The notes: generated by a model from the sequence alone, not told the origin. Positions 1 to 4,663 are shown, counted from the first letter of the stretch. The stretch is 8,751 nucleotides of DNA from Clostridia bacterium (GCA_017938785.1 JAGBAU010000236.1:1-8751); one strand, 5' to 3'. Numbers and translations: made by a program.

Positions 1-699
1 CAGCCCGGCGACGTGGTGTTCTTCTACAGCACTTCCAAGGGCCGCATCGGTCACGTCGGCATCGTGTACAAGGTCACGTCTTCCCGCGTCTATACCATCG
101 AGGGCAACACCTCCGGCGGTTCTTCGCTGATCACCAACGGCGGCAGCGTCGCCATGAAGAGCTATTCCCTGACCAGCACCTATATCGACGGCTATGGCCG
201 CCCGGACTACGCGGGCGTCGAAGCGGGAACCGGCGAAGCGGTTTCCTTTGAGCTGGGCGAGCGCCTGCTGGTCAACGGCTGCAAGGGCGACGATGTGCAG
301 GAAATGCAGGAAGCGCTGATCTCCCTGGGCTTCTCCTGCGGCAGCTACGGCGCGGACGGTAATTTCGGCGACGCCACCGAGCTGGCGGTCATTGCCTTCC
401 AGCGCAAGCACGGCCTCGACGACGACGGCGAGTACGGCCCCCTGACTCACGCAGCGATGACCAAAGCCCTCGAAGCGCTGAACAAGCCCGTCGGACAGCC
501 GAAGACCGTCATCATCTCCGGCGGCGATTGCTGGATCCGCACCGCACCCGACACCGGCGCAGAAAAGCTCGGTGTGGCGAAGGAGGGCGAAACGTACAAG
601 TATCAGGGCGTAACTTCCGAAAACGGCTGGCCGCTGATCGAATTCAATAATCAGAATGCCTGGGTTTCCAGCAAGTACGGCGTTGTAAAGGCGGGCTGA
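1..699 (+). CDS. Phage endolysin, CHAP + peptidoglycan-binding + SH3 (5' end missing)
   Basis: Cell-wall hydrolase that releases progeny phage by cutting peptidoglycan. The frame is open at the left edge, so the start and the catalytic Cys of the CHAP domain lie outside. Visible domains, numbered from the edge: C-terminal part of CHAP (about 1-67), with the usual PGDVVFF strand, the catalytic His at 18 in HVGIV and the IEGN segment at 33-36; a PG_binding_1 repeat (about 80-162) with the typical GDDVQEMQEAL and FQRKHGL helices; a bacterial SH3 domain (about 170-232) with WIRTAPD and an AWVSSKYG end. CHAP enzymes are amidases or endopeptidases, and which applies here cannot be told. The stop is 3 nt before the next start, so the lysis genes form one operon. 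High-GC codon use fits a well-expressed late gene. Confidence 0.93.
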   Translation, partial: QPGDVVFFYSTSKGRIGHVGIVYKVTSSRVYTIEGNTSGGSSLITNGGSVAMKSYSLTSTYIDGYGRPDYAGVEAGTGEAVSFELGERLLVNGCKGDDVQEMQEALISLGFSCGSYGADGNFGDATELAVIAFQRKHGLDDDGEYGPLTHAAMTKALEALNKPVGQPKTVIISGGDCWIRTAPDTGAEKLGVAKEGETYKYQGVTSENGWPLIEFNNQNAWVSSKYGVVKAG

Positions 700-702
700 T
701 AG

Positions 703-1128
703 ATGGAGTCTATCCTTCATTGGCTTGCTGATCATTGGCTTGGCGTCGGAATGGTTCTTTCTTGGGTCATACAGATTTCGCCAATCAAGATCAATCCTTG
801 GTCGGCGGCCTTGAAGGCCATAGGAACAGCCATCAATGCGGAGCTTAAGAAGGAGCTTGCCGAAACAAAGGCTGAGCTCAAATCCTGCATTGCCGCTATG
901 GATGAAAACGAAAAAGACCGCATTCGGCATGAGATGTTCAATTTCGCAAACTCATGCCGACGCGGCATCCATCACACCAAAGGCGAATTCGATTACATCA
1001 TCGCCGTCAAGGGTAAGTACGATACACTGCTGAAGAAAACCGGCGACAAGAACGGTGTATTCGAAGAGGAATACGAATTCATTCTTGAGATTTACCACGA
1101 CTGTCAGCGTGAAAACAATTTCGCATAA
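703..1128 (+). CDS. Membrane-anchored coiled-coil phage protein of the lysis cassette
   Basis: 141 aa, unnamed type. It has one hydrophobic N-terminal segment (about residues 10-26, around LGVGMVLSWVIQI), the motif SPIKINPW just after it, then a charged helical stretch rich in Lys and Glu (about 40-75) that should form a coiled coil, and a conserved-looking C-terminal part with HEMFNFANSCRRGIHH. From memory, proteins with an 'ISPIKINPW' motif after a membrane helix are common next to lysis genes in phages of Firmicutes and are left as hypothetical or called holin-like; this was not checked by a search. The start is 3 nt after the endolysin stop with only a weak RBS, so translation is probably coupled. 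Sitting between lysin and holin suggests a holin accessory or antiholin role, but that is inference from context. Confidence 0.8.
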   Translation: MESILHWLADHWLGVGMVLSWVIQISPIKINPWSAALKAIGTAINAELKKELAETKAELKSCIAAMDENEKDRIRHEMFNFANSCRRGIHHTKGEFDYIIAVKGKYDTLLKKTGDKNGVFEEEYEFILEIYHDCQRENNFA

Positions 1129-1141
1129 GGAGGAAAATAGC

Positions 1142-1543
1142 ATGAAATACACTACCAAGAGAAGGCTCGTCCGAGCCGTTTGCGTCCTGTTTCTCGCAAT
1201 GATCATTGCGCTGTTTATTTCCATCCCATTCATTGCCCATGCTGAGGAAGCAACCATCAATCCCCCCGTTTCCGACATCACTGACTCCAACTGGCTCAAG
1301 GCTTACATGAATGAGGCAATCATTGCGCTTTGTTTGGCCGTTGGCCTGCTGTACAAGCATTGCACTCCGCTGGACAATAGATATATTCCGCTGCTGGTCG
1401 CCGTCGTCGGCATTGGCGCTGCGGTCGTGACCCACTGGGCTGGCGGTATTACGATGCTTGTAATTGTAGAGGGCATCTGGTCCGGCCTCGCCTCCACCGG
1501 CCTCCATCAGATGTTCACCAAACTGTTCATCAAAGCCGAATAA
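1142..1543 (+). CDS. Holin, Hol44-like (holin superfamily V type)
   Basis: 133 aa. Holins form lesions in the inner membrane that let the endolysin reach the wall. The ATG at 1142 is chosen because AAGGAGG at 1127-1133 lies 8 nt ahead and overlaps the stop of the preceding gene; an in-frame earlier start lies inside that gene and is not needed. Membrane segments: about residues 12-33, 54-66 and 76-108. The C-terminal part (LLYKHCTPLDNRYIPLL...GIWSGLASTGLHQ) is the pattern I associate with the phage holin family Hol44 (Phage_holin_5_2). Odd point: the N-terminus looks like a signal peptide, with a KRR basic start, a long hydrophobic core and an AHA-E cleavage-like site at about 34. A strong terminator follows 13 nt after the stop, so this ends the late operon. 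Confidence 0.87.
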   Translation: MKYTTKRRLVRAVCVLFLAMIIALFISIPFIAHAEEATINPPVSDITDSNWLKAYMNEAIIALCLAVGLLYKHCTPLDNRYIPLLVAVVGIGAAVVTHWAGGITMLVIVEGIWSGLASTGLHQMFTKLFIKAE

Positions 1544-1553
1544 GAATAACACG

Positions 1554-1588
1554 AAAGCAGGCAGGCCGGATGGCCTGCCTGCTTTTTT
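1554..1588 (+). terminator. Rho-independent terminator of the lysis operon
   Basis: An 11-bp perfect stem, GCAGGCAGGCC (1557-1567) pairing with GGCCTGCCTGC (1572-1582) around a GGAT loop, followed by six T (1583-1588). It starts 13 nt after the holin stop and separates the late genes from the next promoter. Confidence 0.96.
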
Positions 1589-1618
1589 ATGCGAAAATAA
1601 AAATATTTCTCAAGAAAT

Positions 1619-1634
1619 ATACGAAACTTCGTAT
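1619..1634. promoter_or_regulatory. Palindrome upstream of promoter P1 (probable operator)
   Basis: ATACGAA AC TTCGTAT is a perfect 7-bp inverted repeat with a 2-bp centre. It ends 7 bp before the -35 box of P1. A near copy sits at exactly the same distance before P2 (3032-3047). Its centre is near -50, which suits an activator as well as a repressor. The binding protein is unknown; the phage's own HTH proteins are the obvious candidates. Confidence 0.72.
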
Positions 1635-1641
1635 TTTCCTA

Positions 1642-1670
1642 TTGACAAAACTAAACAAATATAGTATAAT
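1642..1670 (+). promoter_or_regulatory. Promoter P1 (sigma-70/SigA type, consensus)
   Basis: TTGACA at 1642-1647, a 17-bp spacer and TATAAT at 1665-1670, a full match to consensus in an AT-rich stretch. Transcription should start near 1677 and read into the ORF at 1725. Just downstream, CTACAAGGTAAGGGAA is also found behind P2. The transcript start can fold CAAGGT with ACCTTG (about 1678-1699). Confidence 0.93.
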
Positions 1671-1724
1671 ATAGCTACAAGGTAAGGGAACGAACCTTGA
1701 GTAGAGCGGAAGGGAGGAAACGCA

Positions 1725-1901
1725 ATGGGACACACGGAAGGAAGGAGCGACATCATGAGCACGGCAATCAAAGCGGCTCGTGAGGCGGAAGCCCTTAAGA
1801 TTCTGCGGATGCTGCTCAGAGCCATCAAAGATGGCAAGAGCATCGAGCAGTTTCGAGATGAGCTTGACGCTTACATCGAAGGTCAACTCTCGACCAAATA
1901 A
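1725..1901 (+). CDS. Small helical protein of unknown function, first gene after P1
   Basis: 58 aa, not recognised. AGGGAGG at 1711-1717 lies 7 nt before the ATG at 1725, a good ribosome binding site. A second in-frame ATG at 1755 also has a Shine-Dalgarno-like AAGGAG before it and would give 48 aa, so the start is not settled. The protein should be nearly all helical and amphipathic, with many Ala, Glu, Lys and Arg (for example AIKAAREAEALKILRMLLRAI), and has no signal peptide or clear membrane segment. It is the only gene directly behind the strong promoter P1. Its stop codon touches the T-run of a minus-strand terminator, so it converges with the proposed small RNA. Promoter, RBS and exact ORF together make it a real gene; the role is unknown. 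Confidence 0.75.
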   Translation: MGHTEGRSDIMSTAIKAAREAEALKILRMLLRAIKDGKSIEQFRDELDAYIEGQLSTK

Positions 1902-1936
1902 AAAACCTGCCCCCCCGAGCAAAAAGGAAGCAGGTT
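1900..1936 (-). terminator. Minus-strand Rho-independent terminator
   Basis: On the minus strand, AACCTGC, a 19-nt loop, then GCAGGTT running into TTTTTT. The plus strand has no T-run after the hairpin, so it works only for minus-strand transcription, which no annotated minus-strand gene nearby explains except the proposed small RNA. Confidence 0.72.
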
Positions 1937-1972
1937 AAAGCGTAGGATGAACGGGCTGTGCCGCTCTACCAC
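1900..1972 (-). ncRNA. Probable minus-strand small RNA, about 73 nt
   Basis: A complete minus-strand transcription unit with no ORF. The promoter is at 1979-2007. Transcription would start near 1972 and stop at a hairpin, AACCTGC (1930-1936 on the other strand) pairing with GCAGGTT (1904-1910), followed by a T-run (1900-1905). The terminator loop is 19 nt and carries CUUUUU and a run of G. The unit runs toward the end of the ORF at 1725-1901 and overlaps it by only a base or two, so it is not a long antisense RNA. It does not fold as a tRNA. No known RNA family recognised. It could be a regulator acting in trans or a leaderless decoy; a function cannot be read from the sequence. Confidence 0.55.
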
Positions 1973-1977
1973 AGCCC
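1953..1977. repeat. Inverted repeat GGGCTGTG/CACAGCCC at the start of the small RNA
   Basis: Perfect 8-bp arms (1953-1960 and 1970-1977) with a 9-bp centre. The centre contains GCTCTAC (1963-1969), which is itself the complement of GTAGAGC at 1992-1998. It covers about -5 to +20 of the minus-strand transcript, the place of a typical operator. As plus-strand RNA it could make a pseudoknot. Confidence 0.6.
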
Positions 1978-1978
1978 A

Positions 1979-2007
1979 ATCTTACCATATTGTAGAGCAA
2001 TTGTCAA
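1979..2007 (-). promoter_or_regulatory. Minus-strand promoter of the small RNA
   Basis: Read on the minus strand: TTGACA (2007-2002), a 17-bp spacer, TAAGAT (1984-1979). The -35 is perfect and the -10 has four of six bases of consensus. It points to a terminator about 70 bp further on. The promoter is enclosed by a 9-bp inverted repeat (CCCAATCTT 1975-1983 with AAGATTGGG 2011-2019). Confidence 0.65.
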
Positions 2008-2044
2008 TACAAGATTGGGATATTACCGAAATAAGGAGAGTCAA

Positions 2045-2482
2045 ATGCGCAAGTCGTATTTCAAATACCATGCAGACGATGGCTGCTTATTTGTTCTGAC
2101 TGCAGCCGGATATGAGAAAACCCCGGATGATGTGAGGCGTGAACGAGCCATCGGCTATCCCGTCCCTATGCATGGATACGAAGTGTTCCATAGCTGGGTC
2201 GATAATGGTTGGGTTGAGGAAATCAGGGTAGCGCTCACCGATTCGGAGCGCAGAGAGATTGCCGGTCGATTCACCCTGTTCAACCGAACGGATGATGTTG
2301 TCGTTGTTGGTTGTGTCGGCAGTCTGTGGGCTCACGATCTGTCCAAGACGCAGATACACTACATCCGGAACTTTTATCATGCCAAGGGTGAAGCTGTCGT
2401 GATGCAGGATGCCGGAGCAGGGCGCTTGCCCAAGGGGAATTTCAATAACTTCCTTGTTTTCAAAAATTCGAAAGGAGAGTAA
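2045..2482 (+). CDS. Unknown conserved-looking phage accessory protein, 145 aa
   Basis: 145 aa, not recognised. ATG at 2045 is chosen because AAGGAG at 2033-2038 lies 6 nt ahead; the frame stays open upstream, but that part is the palindromic intergenic region. The protein is soluble, without signal or membrane segments, and mixes aromatic and acidic stretches (YHADDGCLFVL near the start, then VPMHGYEVFHSWVDNGWVEEI at about 40-60). Near residue 60 it turns into a longer alternating part with a hydrophobic VVVVGCVGSLW strand (about 86-96) and a basic end. Only 3 nt separate it from the next gene, so the two are co-translated. No clear promoter lies directly upstream; read-through from P1 is the likely source. 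A toxin or defence role is possible but nothing in the sequence shows one. Confidence 0.78.
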   Translation: MRKSYFKYHADDGCLFVLTAAGYEKTPDDVRRERAIGYPVPMHGYEVFHSWVDNGWVEEIRVALTDSERREIAGRFTLFNRTDDVVVVGCVGSLWAHDLSKTQIHYIRNFYHAKGEAVVMQDAGAGRLPKGNFNNFLVFKNSKGE

Positions 2483-2485
2483 ATC

Positions 2486-2701
2486 ATGGAGCGCTATCGT
2501 TACTACACTACCAGCAGGCCGCCGGTTCCCGGCGGGATTCCGAAAGAGGGCCTGATTCAGGTCTGTGATTTCGGGAAACGAGTACTTGTCCCCAGTATCA
2601 ACGGATTCGCATGGGGGTACGCGGACTATAACCGACCGCTCGTCCGTGCAGAGATCTACGAATACGAGCTGGTTGGACCGCGATTCGCGGAAGAGGAATA
2701 G
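2486..2701 (+). CDS. Small protein with RPPxPGGIPK motif, unknown function
   Basis: 71 aa. Strong RBS AAAGGAG at 2471-2477 inside the end of the previous gene; the ATG follows its stop by 3 nt. The visible pattern is an N-terminal YRYYTTSRPPVPGGIPK, a central strand pair and a WGYADYNRPLVRAEIYEYEL part. From memory, short proteins with a 'YYxTxRPPxPGxxPK ... AWGxxEYxxPL' pattern are frequent in plasmids, phages and conjugative elements of gut Clostridia, always without known function; no search was possible. The two-gene unit with the 145-aa protein upstream suggests a joint role. It is the last gene of the P1 cassette: an inverted repeat and a new promoter follow at once. Confidence 0.8.
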   Translation: MERYRYYTTSRPPVPGGIPKEGLIQVCDFGKRVLVPSINGFAWGYADYNRPLVRAEIYEYELVGPRFAEEE

Positions 2702-2710
2702 TGCGTTAGG

Positions 2711-2748
2711 AGTGCAATGCCAAGTCGGTTTCAGCTTGACATTGCACT
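2711..2748. repeat. 14-bp inverted repeat overlapping the P3 -35 box
   Basis: AGTGCAATGCCAAG (2711-2724) and CTTGACATTGCACT (2735-2748) match as inverted arms at 13 of 14 positions around a 10-nt centre. The right arm contains the TTGACA of P3. No T-run follows, so it is more likely an operator, or an RNA fold at the end of the upstream transcript, than a terminator. Confidence 0.68.
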
Positions 2749-2764
2749 GTTGACATATTACAAT
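2736..2764 (+). promoter_or_regulatory. Promoter P3 for the small HTH gene
   Basis: TTGACA at 2736-2741, a 17-bp spacer, TACAAT at 2759-2764. A second TTGACA (2750-2755) lies within the spacer. The start point near 2771 would leave a very short leader with the RBS GAAGGGAG (2771-2778). Confidence 0.78.
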
Positions 2765-2787
2765 GAAATTGAAGGGAGTGGTAAAGT

Positions 2788-2997
2788 TTGGGTATGATTC
2801 TCCTCAAGGAGTACGCTGAGCGACTTGGAAAGAATTCAGTCGTAGCGACTCAAAGAGCTGCGCGAGGCAGTTTCCGCACCGCGCAAAAGATTGGTCGGCA
2901 ATGGTTCATTGACGAGAATGAACCGTGGACTGATGGCAGAGTCAAAAGTGGCAAATATATCGGATTCCGTGAAAAACTGAATAAGAGCAAAGATTGA
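2788..2997 (+). CDS. Small helix-turn-helix DNA-binding protein (MerR/excisionase-like)
   Basis: 69 aa from a TTG start. TTG at 2788 fits the GGGAG box (2774-2778) with a 9-nt gap; the in-frame ATG at 2794 would be 15 nt away. The sequence is like a single winged-helix DNA-binding domain: ILLKEYAERLGKN (the 'choose the path' helix seen in MerR/Xis-type proteins), VVATQRAARGSFRTAQKIGRQWFI (recognition helix and wing), then an acidic DENEPWTD and a basic tail RVKSGKY. From memory, small proteins with this order are common in Clostridia mobile elements. It may be an excisionase for the integrase or a local repressor bound to the inverted repeat at its own promoter; distance from attP argues slightly for the second. 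It has its own promoter, P3. Confidence 0.75.
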   Translation: MGMILLKEYAERLGKNSVVATQRAARGSFRTAQKIGRQWFIDENEPWTDGRVKSGKYIGFREKLNKSKD

Positions 2998-3002
2998 ATG
3001 TG

Positions 3003-3050
3003 CGAGATTTCGTGTATGAATGAAAATTTTTATACGAAATCTCGTATTTT
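3003..3050 (+). terminator. Hairpin with T-rich tail between HTH gene and P2
   Basis: CGAGATTTCGT (3003-3013) and ACGAAATCTCG (3034-3044) make an 11-bp perfect stem with a 20-nt loop, followed by TATTTTTC. It can end transcription of the HTH gene. The right arm is also the P2 palindrome, so a terminator and an operator share the same bases. Confidence 0.55.
3032..3047. promoter_or_regulatory. Palindrome upstream of promoter P2 (probable operator)
   Basis: ATACGAAA TCTCGTAT, an inverted repeat with one mismatched pair, the near copy of the P1 element at 1619-1634 and at the same 7-bp distance from the -35 box. Confidence 0.72.
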
Positions 3051-3054
3051 TCTA

Positions 3055-3083
3055 TTGACAATTCTAATTTATTTTAGTATAAT
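3055..3083 (+). promoter_or_regulatory. Promoter P2 of the ardC operon
   Basis: TTGACA at 3055-3060, a 17-bp spacer and TATAAT at 3078-3083, full consensus. From the palindrome to the leader (TATACGAAA to GGTAAGGGAA) my hand alignment with P1 matches at about 61 of 74 positions, with most changes in the spacer. It should drive the genes from 3119 to 5527. Confidence 0.93.
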
Positions 3084-3118
3084 AAGGCTACAAGGTAAGG
3101 GAAACGGAGGATAAGAAA

Positions 3119-3310
3119 ATGAAGCAGTTGTACTCTGTGAAAATCGTCATCGATGAGTACGAATGGAAATGCGTTAAAATCCGCGCAATCGATGCAAAAC
3201 ACGCCAAGGCCAAGGTGCTCATGATCGAACATTGCAACAACGAAATCACCCACGCCCGCCGGAACGGCGGGACCGTAAAGCTCACCGCTCGTAGAATCTG
3301 CGAAGCATGA
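3119..3310 (+). CDS. Small basic protein of unknown function, first gene after P2
   Basis: 63 aa, not recognised. CGGAGG at 3105-3110 precedes the ATG at 3119 by 8 nt. It is a small soluble protein with two probable beta strands at the start (YSVKIVIDEYEWKCVKIRAID), a helix (AKHAKAKVLMIEHCNNEI) and a basic end, the layout of a compact alpha/beta fold with one Cys in each half. It is the first gene of the operon and so should be made most. No signal peptide or membrane segment. A DNA- or RNA-binding or inhibitor role could fit the charge, but nothing specific is seen. Confidence 0.72.
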   Translation: MKQLYSVKIVIDEYEWKCVKIRAIDAKHAKAKVLMIEHCNNEITHARRNGGTVKLTARRICEA

Positions 3311-3324
3311 CCGACCAACGGCCA

Positions 3325-3346
3325 GCCCGGAGCCGTCAATCCGGGC
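3325..3346 (+). repeat. Intercistronic hairpin before the 60-aa ORF
   Basis: GCCCGGA (3325-3331), 8-nt loop, TCCGGGC (3340-3346). No T-run. It lies 26 nt before the next ATG and resembles the hairpin at 3931-3949. Confidence 0.6.
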
Positions 3347-3372
3347 AACCAACAGAGAAGGAGTGAGCGCAG

Positions 3373-3555
3373 ATGATGATTGATCTTTCAAGAGCATGCA
3401 GCATGCTCGGGTGGGAATACGAGGCAGCACTTGAATGCATGTGGGACAGCAATGATTTCGCCGAGGAAGTTGCCCTTGCCACCTTCCTCAAGGCATGGAC
3501 TGAGTACGTCGCGGCAACGACCGCAGATGCCGTCAAGTACGGTTGCGATATTTAA
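3373..3555 (+). CDS. Small acidic protein of unknown function
   Basis: 60 aa, not recognised. AAGGAG at 3358-3363 lies 9 nt before the ATG at 3373; a second ATG follows at 3376. It is acidic and should be nearly all helical (DLSRACSMLGWEYEAALECMW, then FAEEVALATFLKAWTEYVAA), with three Cys and three Trp. Thirteen nt separate its stop from the next start. A small acidic protein in an operon with an antirestriction gene is a reasonable candidate for a DNA-mimic or inhibitor protein, but this is only a suggestion from size, charge and place. Confidence 0.7.
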   Translation: MMIDLSRACSMLGWEYEAALECMWDSNDFAEEVALATFLKAWTEYVAATTADAVKYGCDI

Positions 3556-3568
3556 GGAGGAGAAGACA

Positions 3569-3919
3569 ATGAGCATGAACGAGTTTTTCCGCACCTTCGA
3601 GCCCGCCACTCGTGGCGAATGGGATGCATACAGAGCATGGCAGCAGACGACCGAAAACAACACCGACCACTTCGAAGTGGACGAGCTGCCTTGGGGCGTT
3701 GGCCTGCGCAACGGCGAAATGGATGAGATGCTGCAGACCCTCCGCCGTGCTGGAGTTGCCCGCATCGCCGTGACGGATCGCTCCACCGCCCTGATGGAAA
3801 GCCTGCATGCCCTGTGCGGCATGGGCTGCACTATCATCGGCCCCTGCACCGTAAACCGGGAACCGGGCCGCTGGGGCGATAAATCGCGCCTTGGGCTGGA
3901 AATCAAAATCGCCGAATGA
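3569..3919 (+). CDS. Unknown protein, 116 aa, with VTDRSTALMESLHALxGMGC motif
   Basis: 116 aa. AAGGAGGAG at 3553-3561, overlapping the stop of the preceding gene, sets the start at 3569; the longer open frame upstream only runs through that gene. Two parts are visible: an N-terminal helical part (FFRTFEPATRGEWDAYRAWQQ, about 6-26) and a C-terminal alpha/beta part with ARIAVTDRSTALMESLHALCGMGC (about 64-87), a strand-helix-turn that recalls a ligand- or nucleotide-binding edge, ending in a strand LGLEIKI. From memory I have seen unnamed proteins of this pattern in mobile elements of gut Clostridia; not verified. It is in the middle of the P2 operon with a gap of 46 nt, holding a hairpin, to the next gene. 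Confidence 0.78.
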   Translation: MSMNEFFRTFEPATRGEWDAYRAWQQTTENNTDHFEVDELPWGVGLRNGEMDEMLQTLRRAGVARIAVTDRSTALMESLHALCGMGCTIIGPCTVNREPGRWGDKSRLGLEIKIAE

Positions 3920-3930
3920 TACAGCCGCCC

Positions 3931-3949
3931 GCCGGGAGCCTATCCCGGC
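3931..3949 (+). repeat. Intercistronic hairpin before the 104-aa ORF
   Basis: GCCGGGA (3931-3937), 5-nt loop, TCCCGGC (3943-3949), followed directly by the RBS GAAAGGAAG. No T-run, so not a terminator; it may stabilise the message or tune translation of the next gene. Confidence 0.6.
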
Positions 3950-3965
3950 AGAAAGGAAGATCACC

Positions 3966-4280
3966 ATGAAAAAGTATCCGTTTTCCGTTCGCAAGCATGC
4001 CCACGACATCGAGTTCCGCATCAACCGCGTTTGGCTCGAAATGCACGACATGGAGTCCGGTGAGATCGAGTGGGATGAAGCCACCTACGACAAGCTCGAC
4101 AAACTCCACGACGACCTGCTCGCTCTTCGCGATTCGATCATGTACAACGGCGATGGCTACGTTGCATTCCTTACCGGCAAGGAAATTGGTCTTGCAAAGG
4201 AAACTGTTGCATGGGCGTCCGGAACCAGAGCCAATAGCCTCATTAAGGCGGGTAAGACCCAGTACCTGCAGTATTGTTGA
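3966..4280 (+). CDS. Unknown small protein, 104 aa
   Basis: 104 aa, not recognised. AAAGGAAG at 3952-3959 lies 6 nt before the ATG at 3966, right after a hairpin. The first half is a charged helical hairpin (IEFRINRVWLEMHDMESGEIEWDEATYDKLDKLHDDLLALRD is read from about 16 to 57 with heptad-like Leu/Ile spacing); the second half is less charged and ends in LQYC. It is acidic overall and soluble. It shares the P2 transcript with ardC. Protein-protein contact through the helical half is likely; no partner can be named. Confidence 0.77.
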   Translation: MKKYPFSVRKHAHDIEFRINRVWLEMHDMESGEIEWDEATYDKLDKLHDDLLALRDSIMYNGDGYVAFLTGKEIGLAKETVAWASGTRANSLIKAGKTQYLQYC

Positions 4281-4296
4281 GAAAGGGGAAAAGACC

Positions 4297-4461
4297 ATGA
4301 GAAGCAAGCGCACCTACATCTGGGCCTATATCGACGGCAAGAAGCTCGTCGAAGTGATTCAGGCAGCACTCGACAACAACATGATGGTCGACGACGTAAA
4401 GCAGATGCTTATCCGCGAGAACCCCGGTCGCGAAGTTACATTCAAGATCGTAAAGAGGTGA
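4297..4461 (+). CDS. Small unknown protein, 54 aa
   Basis: 54 aa, not recognised. The ATG at 4297 follows the preceding stop by 16 nt, with an AAAGGGG box at 4282-4287. It begins basic (RSKRTYIWAYIDGKK), has one helix (VEVIQAALDNNMMVDDVKQML) and ends in a basic strand (REVTFKIVKR), so a small beta-alpha-beta fold is likely. The open frame upstream in the same frame is only the shadow of the previous gene. The stop TGA lies within the RBS of the next small ORF, which points to coupling. Confidence 0.7.
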   Translation: MRSKRTYIWAYIDGKKLVEVIQAALDNNMMVDDVKQMLIRENPGREVTFKIVKR

Positions 4462-4465
4462 TGAA

Positions 4466-4588
4466 ATGAGAACCATCGACAAACTGCGCCTGATGCAGCA
4501 GATCAATCAGCGCAACGATGAAGCGCTCAGACGTTTCAAGGCAAAAAAAGAAGCAGTCGCCCCGGCCAAGGACACGACTGCTCAGTAA
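4466..4588 (+). CDS. Very small ORF, 40 aa, before ardC
   Basis: 40 aa, not recognised. AGAGGTGA at 4454-4461 overlaps the stop of the preceding gene and lies 4 nt before the ATG at 4466, as in coupled genes. The product is a basic amphipathic helix (IDKLRLMQQINQRNDEALRRFKAKK) with a short flexible tail. A protein this short could be a real peptide or only a spacer ORF; good RBS and position in an otherwise tightly packed operon favour a gene. A 76-nt gap with a strong hairpin separates it from ardC. Confidence 0.55.
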   Translation: MRTIDKLRLMQQINQRNDEALRRFKAKKEAVAPAKDTTAQ

Positions 4589-4596
4589 GAAACCGA

Positions 4597-4624
4597 CATG
4601 GGGTTGCCACATCGCAACCCCATG
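4597..4624 (+). repeat. Strong hairpin in the ardC leader
   Basis: CATGGGGTTGC (4597-4607) and GCAACCCCATG (4614-4624), an 11-bp perfect stem with a 6-nt loop. No T-run follows, so it is not a standard terminator. It contains an in-frame ATG (4598) that would be hidden in the stem and lies 27 nt before the real RBS of ardC. Confidence 0.75.
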
Positions 4625-4663
4625 ATACCACACCGACCGACAAAAGTCAACAGGAGGTACATC

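Noticed and set aside
1587..1922. Minus-strand 111-codon frame across P1
   Set aside because: It crosses a consensus promoter and the palindrome, has no RBS, and its product is a low-complexity Phe/Ile/Leu-rich string.
1900..1978. Minus-strand tRNA-like gene (GGTAGAGCGG resembles a D-arm)
   Set aside because: No acceptor stem, T-arm or anticodon arm can be built; the unit ends in a terminator hairpin.
1953..2482. Type III toxin-antitoxin (repeat RNA plus ToxN-like toxin)
   Set aside because: There are no tandem RNA repeats before the gene, and the 145-aa protein shows no ToxN, CptN or TenpN pattern that I can recognise.
3388..4084. Minus-strand frames of 172 and 183 codons
   Set aside because: Shadows of the plus-strand genes at 3373, 3569 and 3966, which have strong RBSs and tight spacing.
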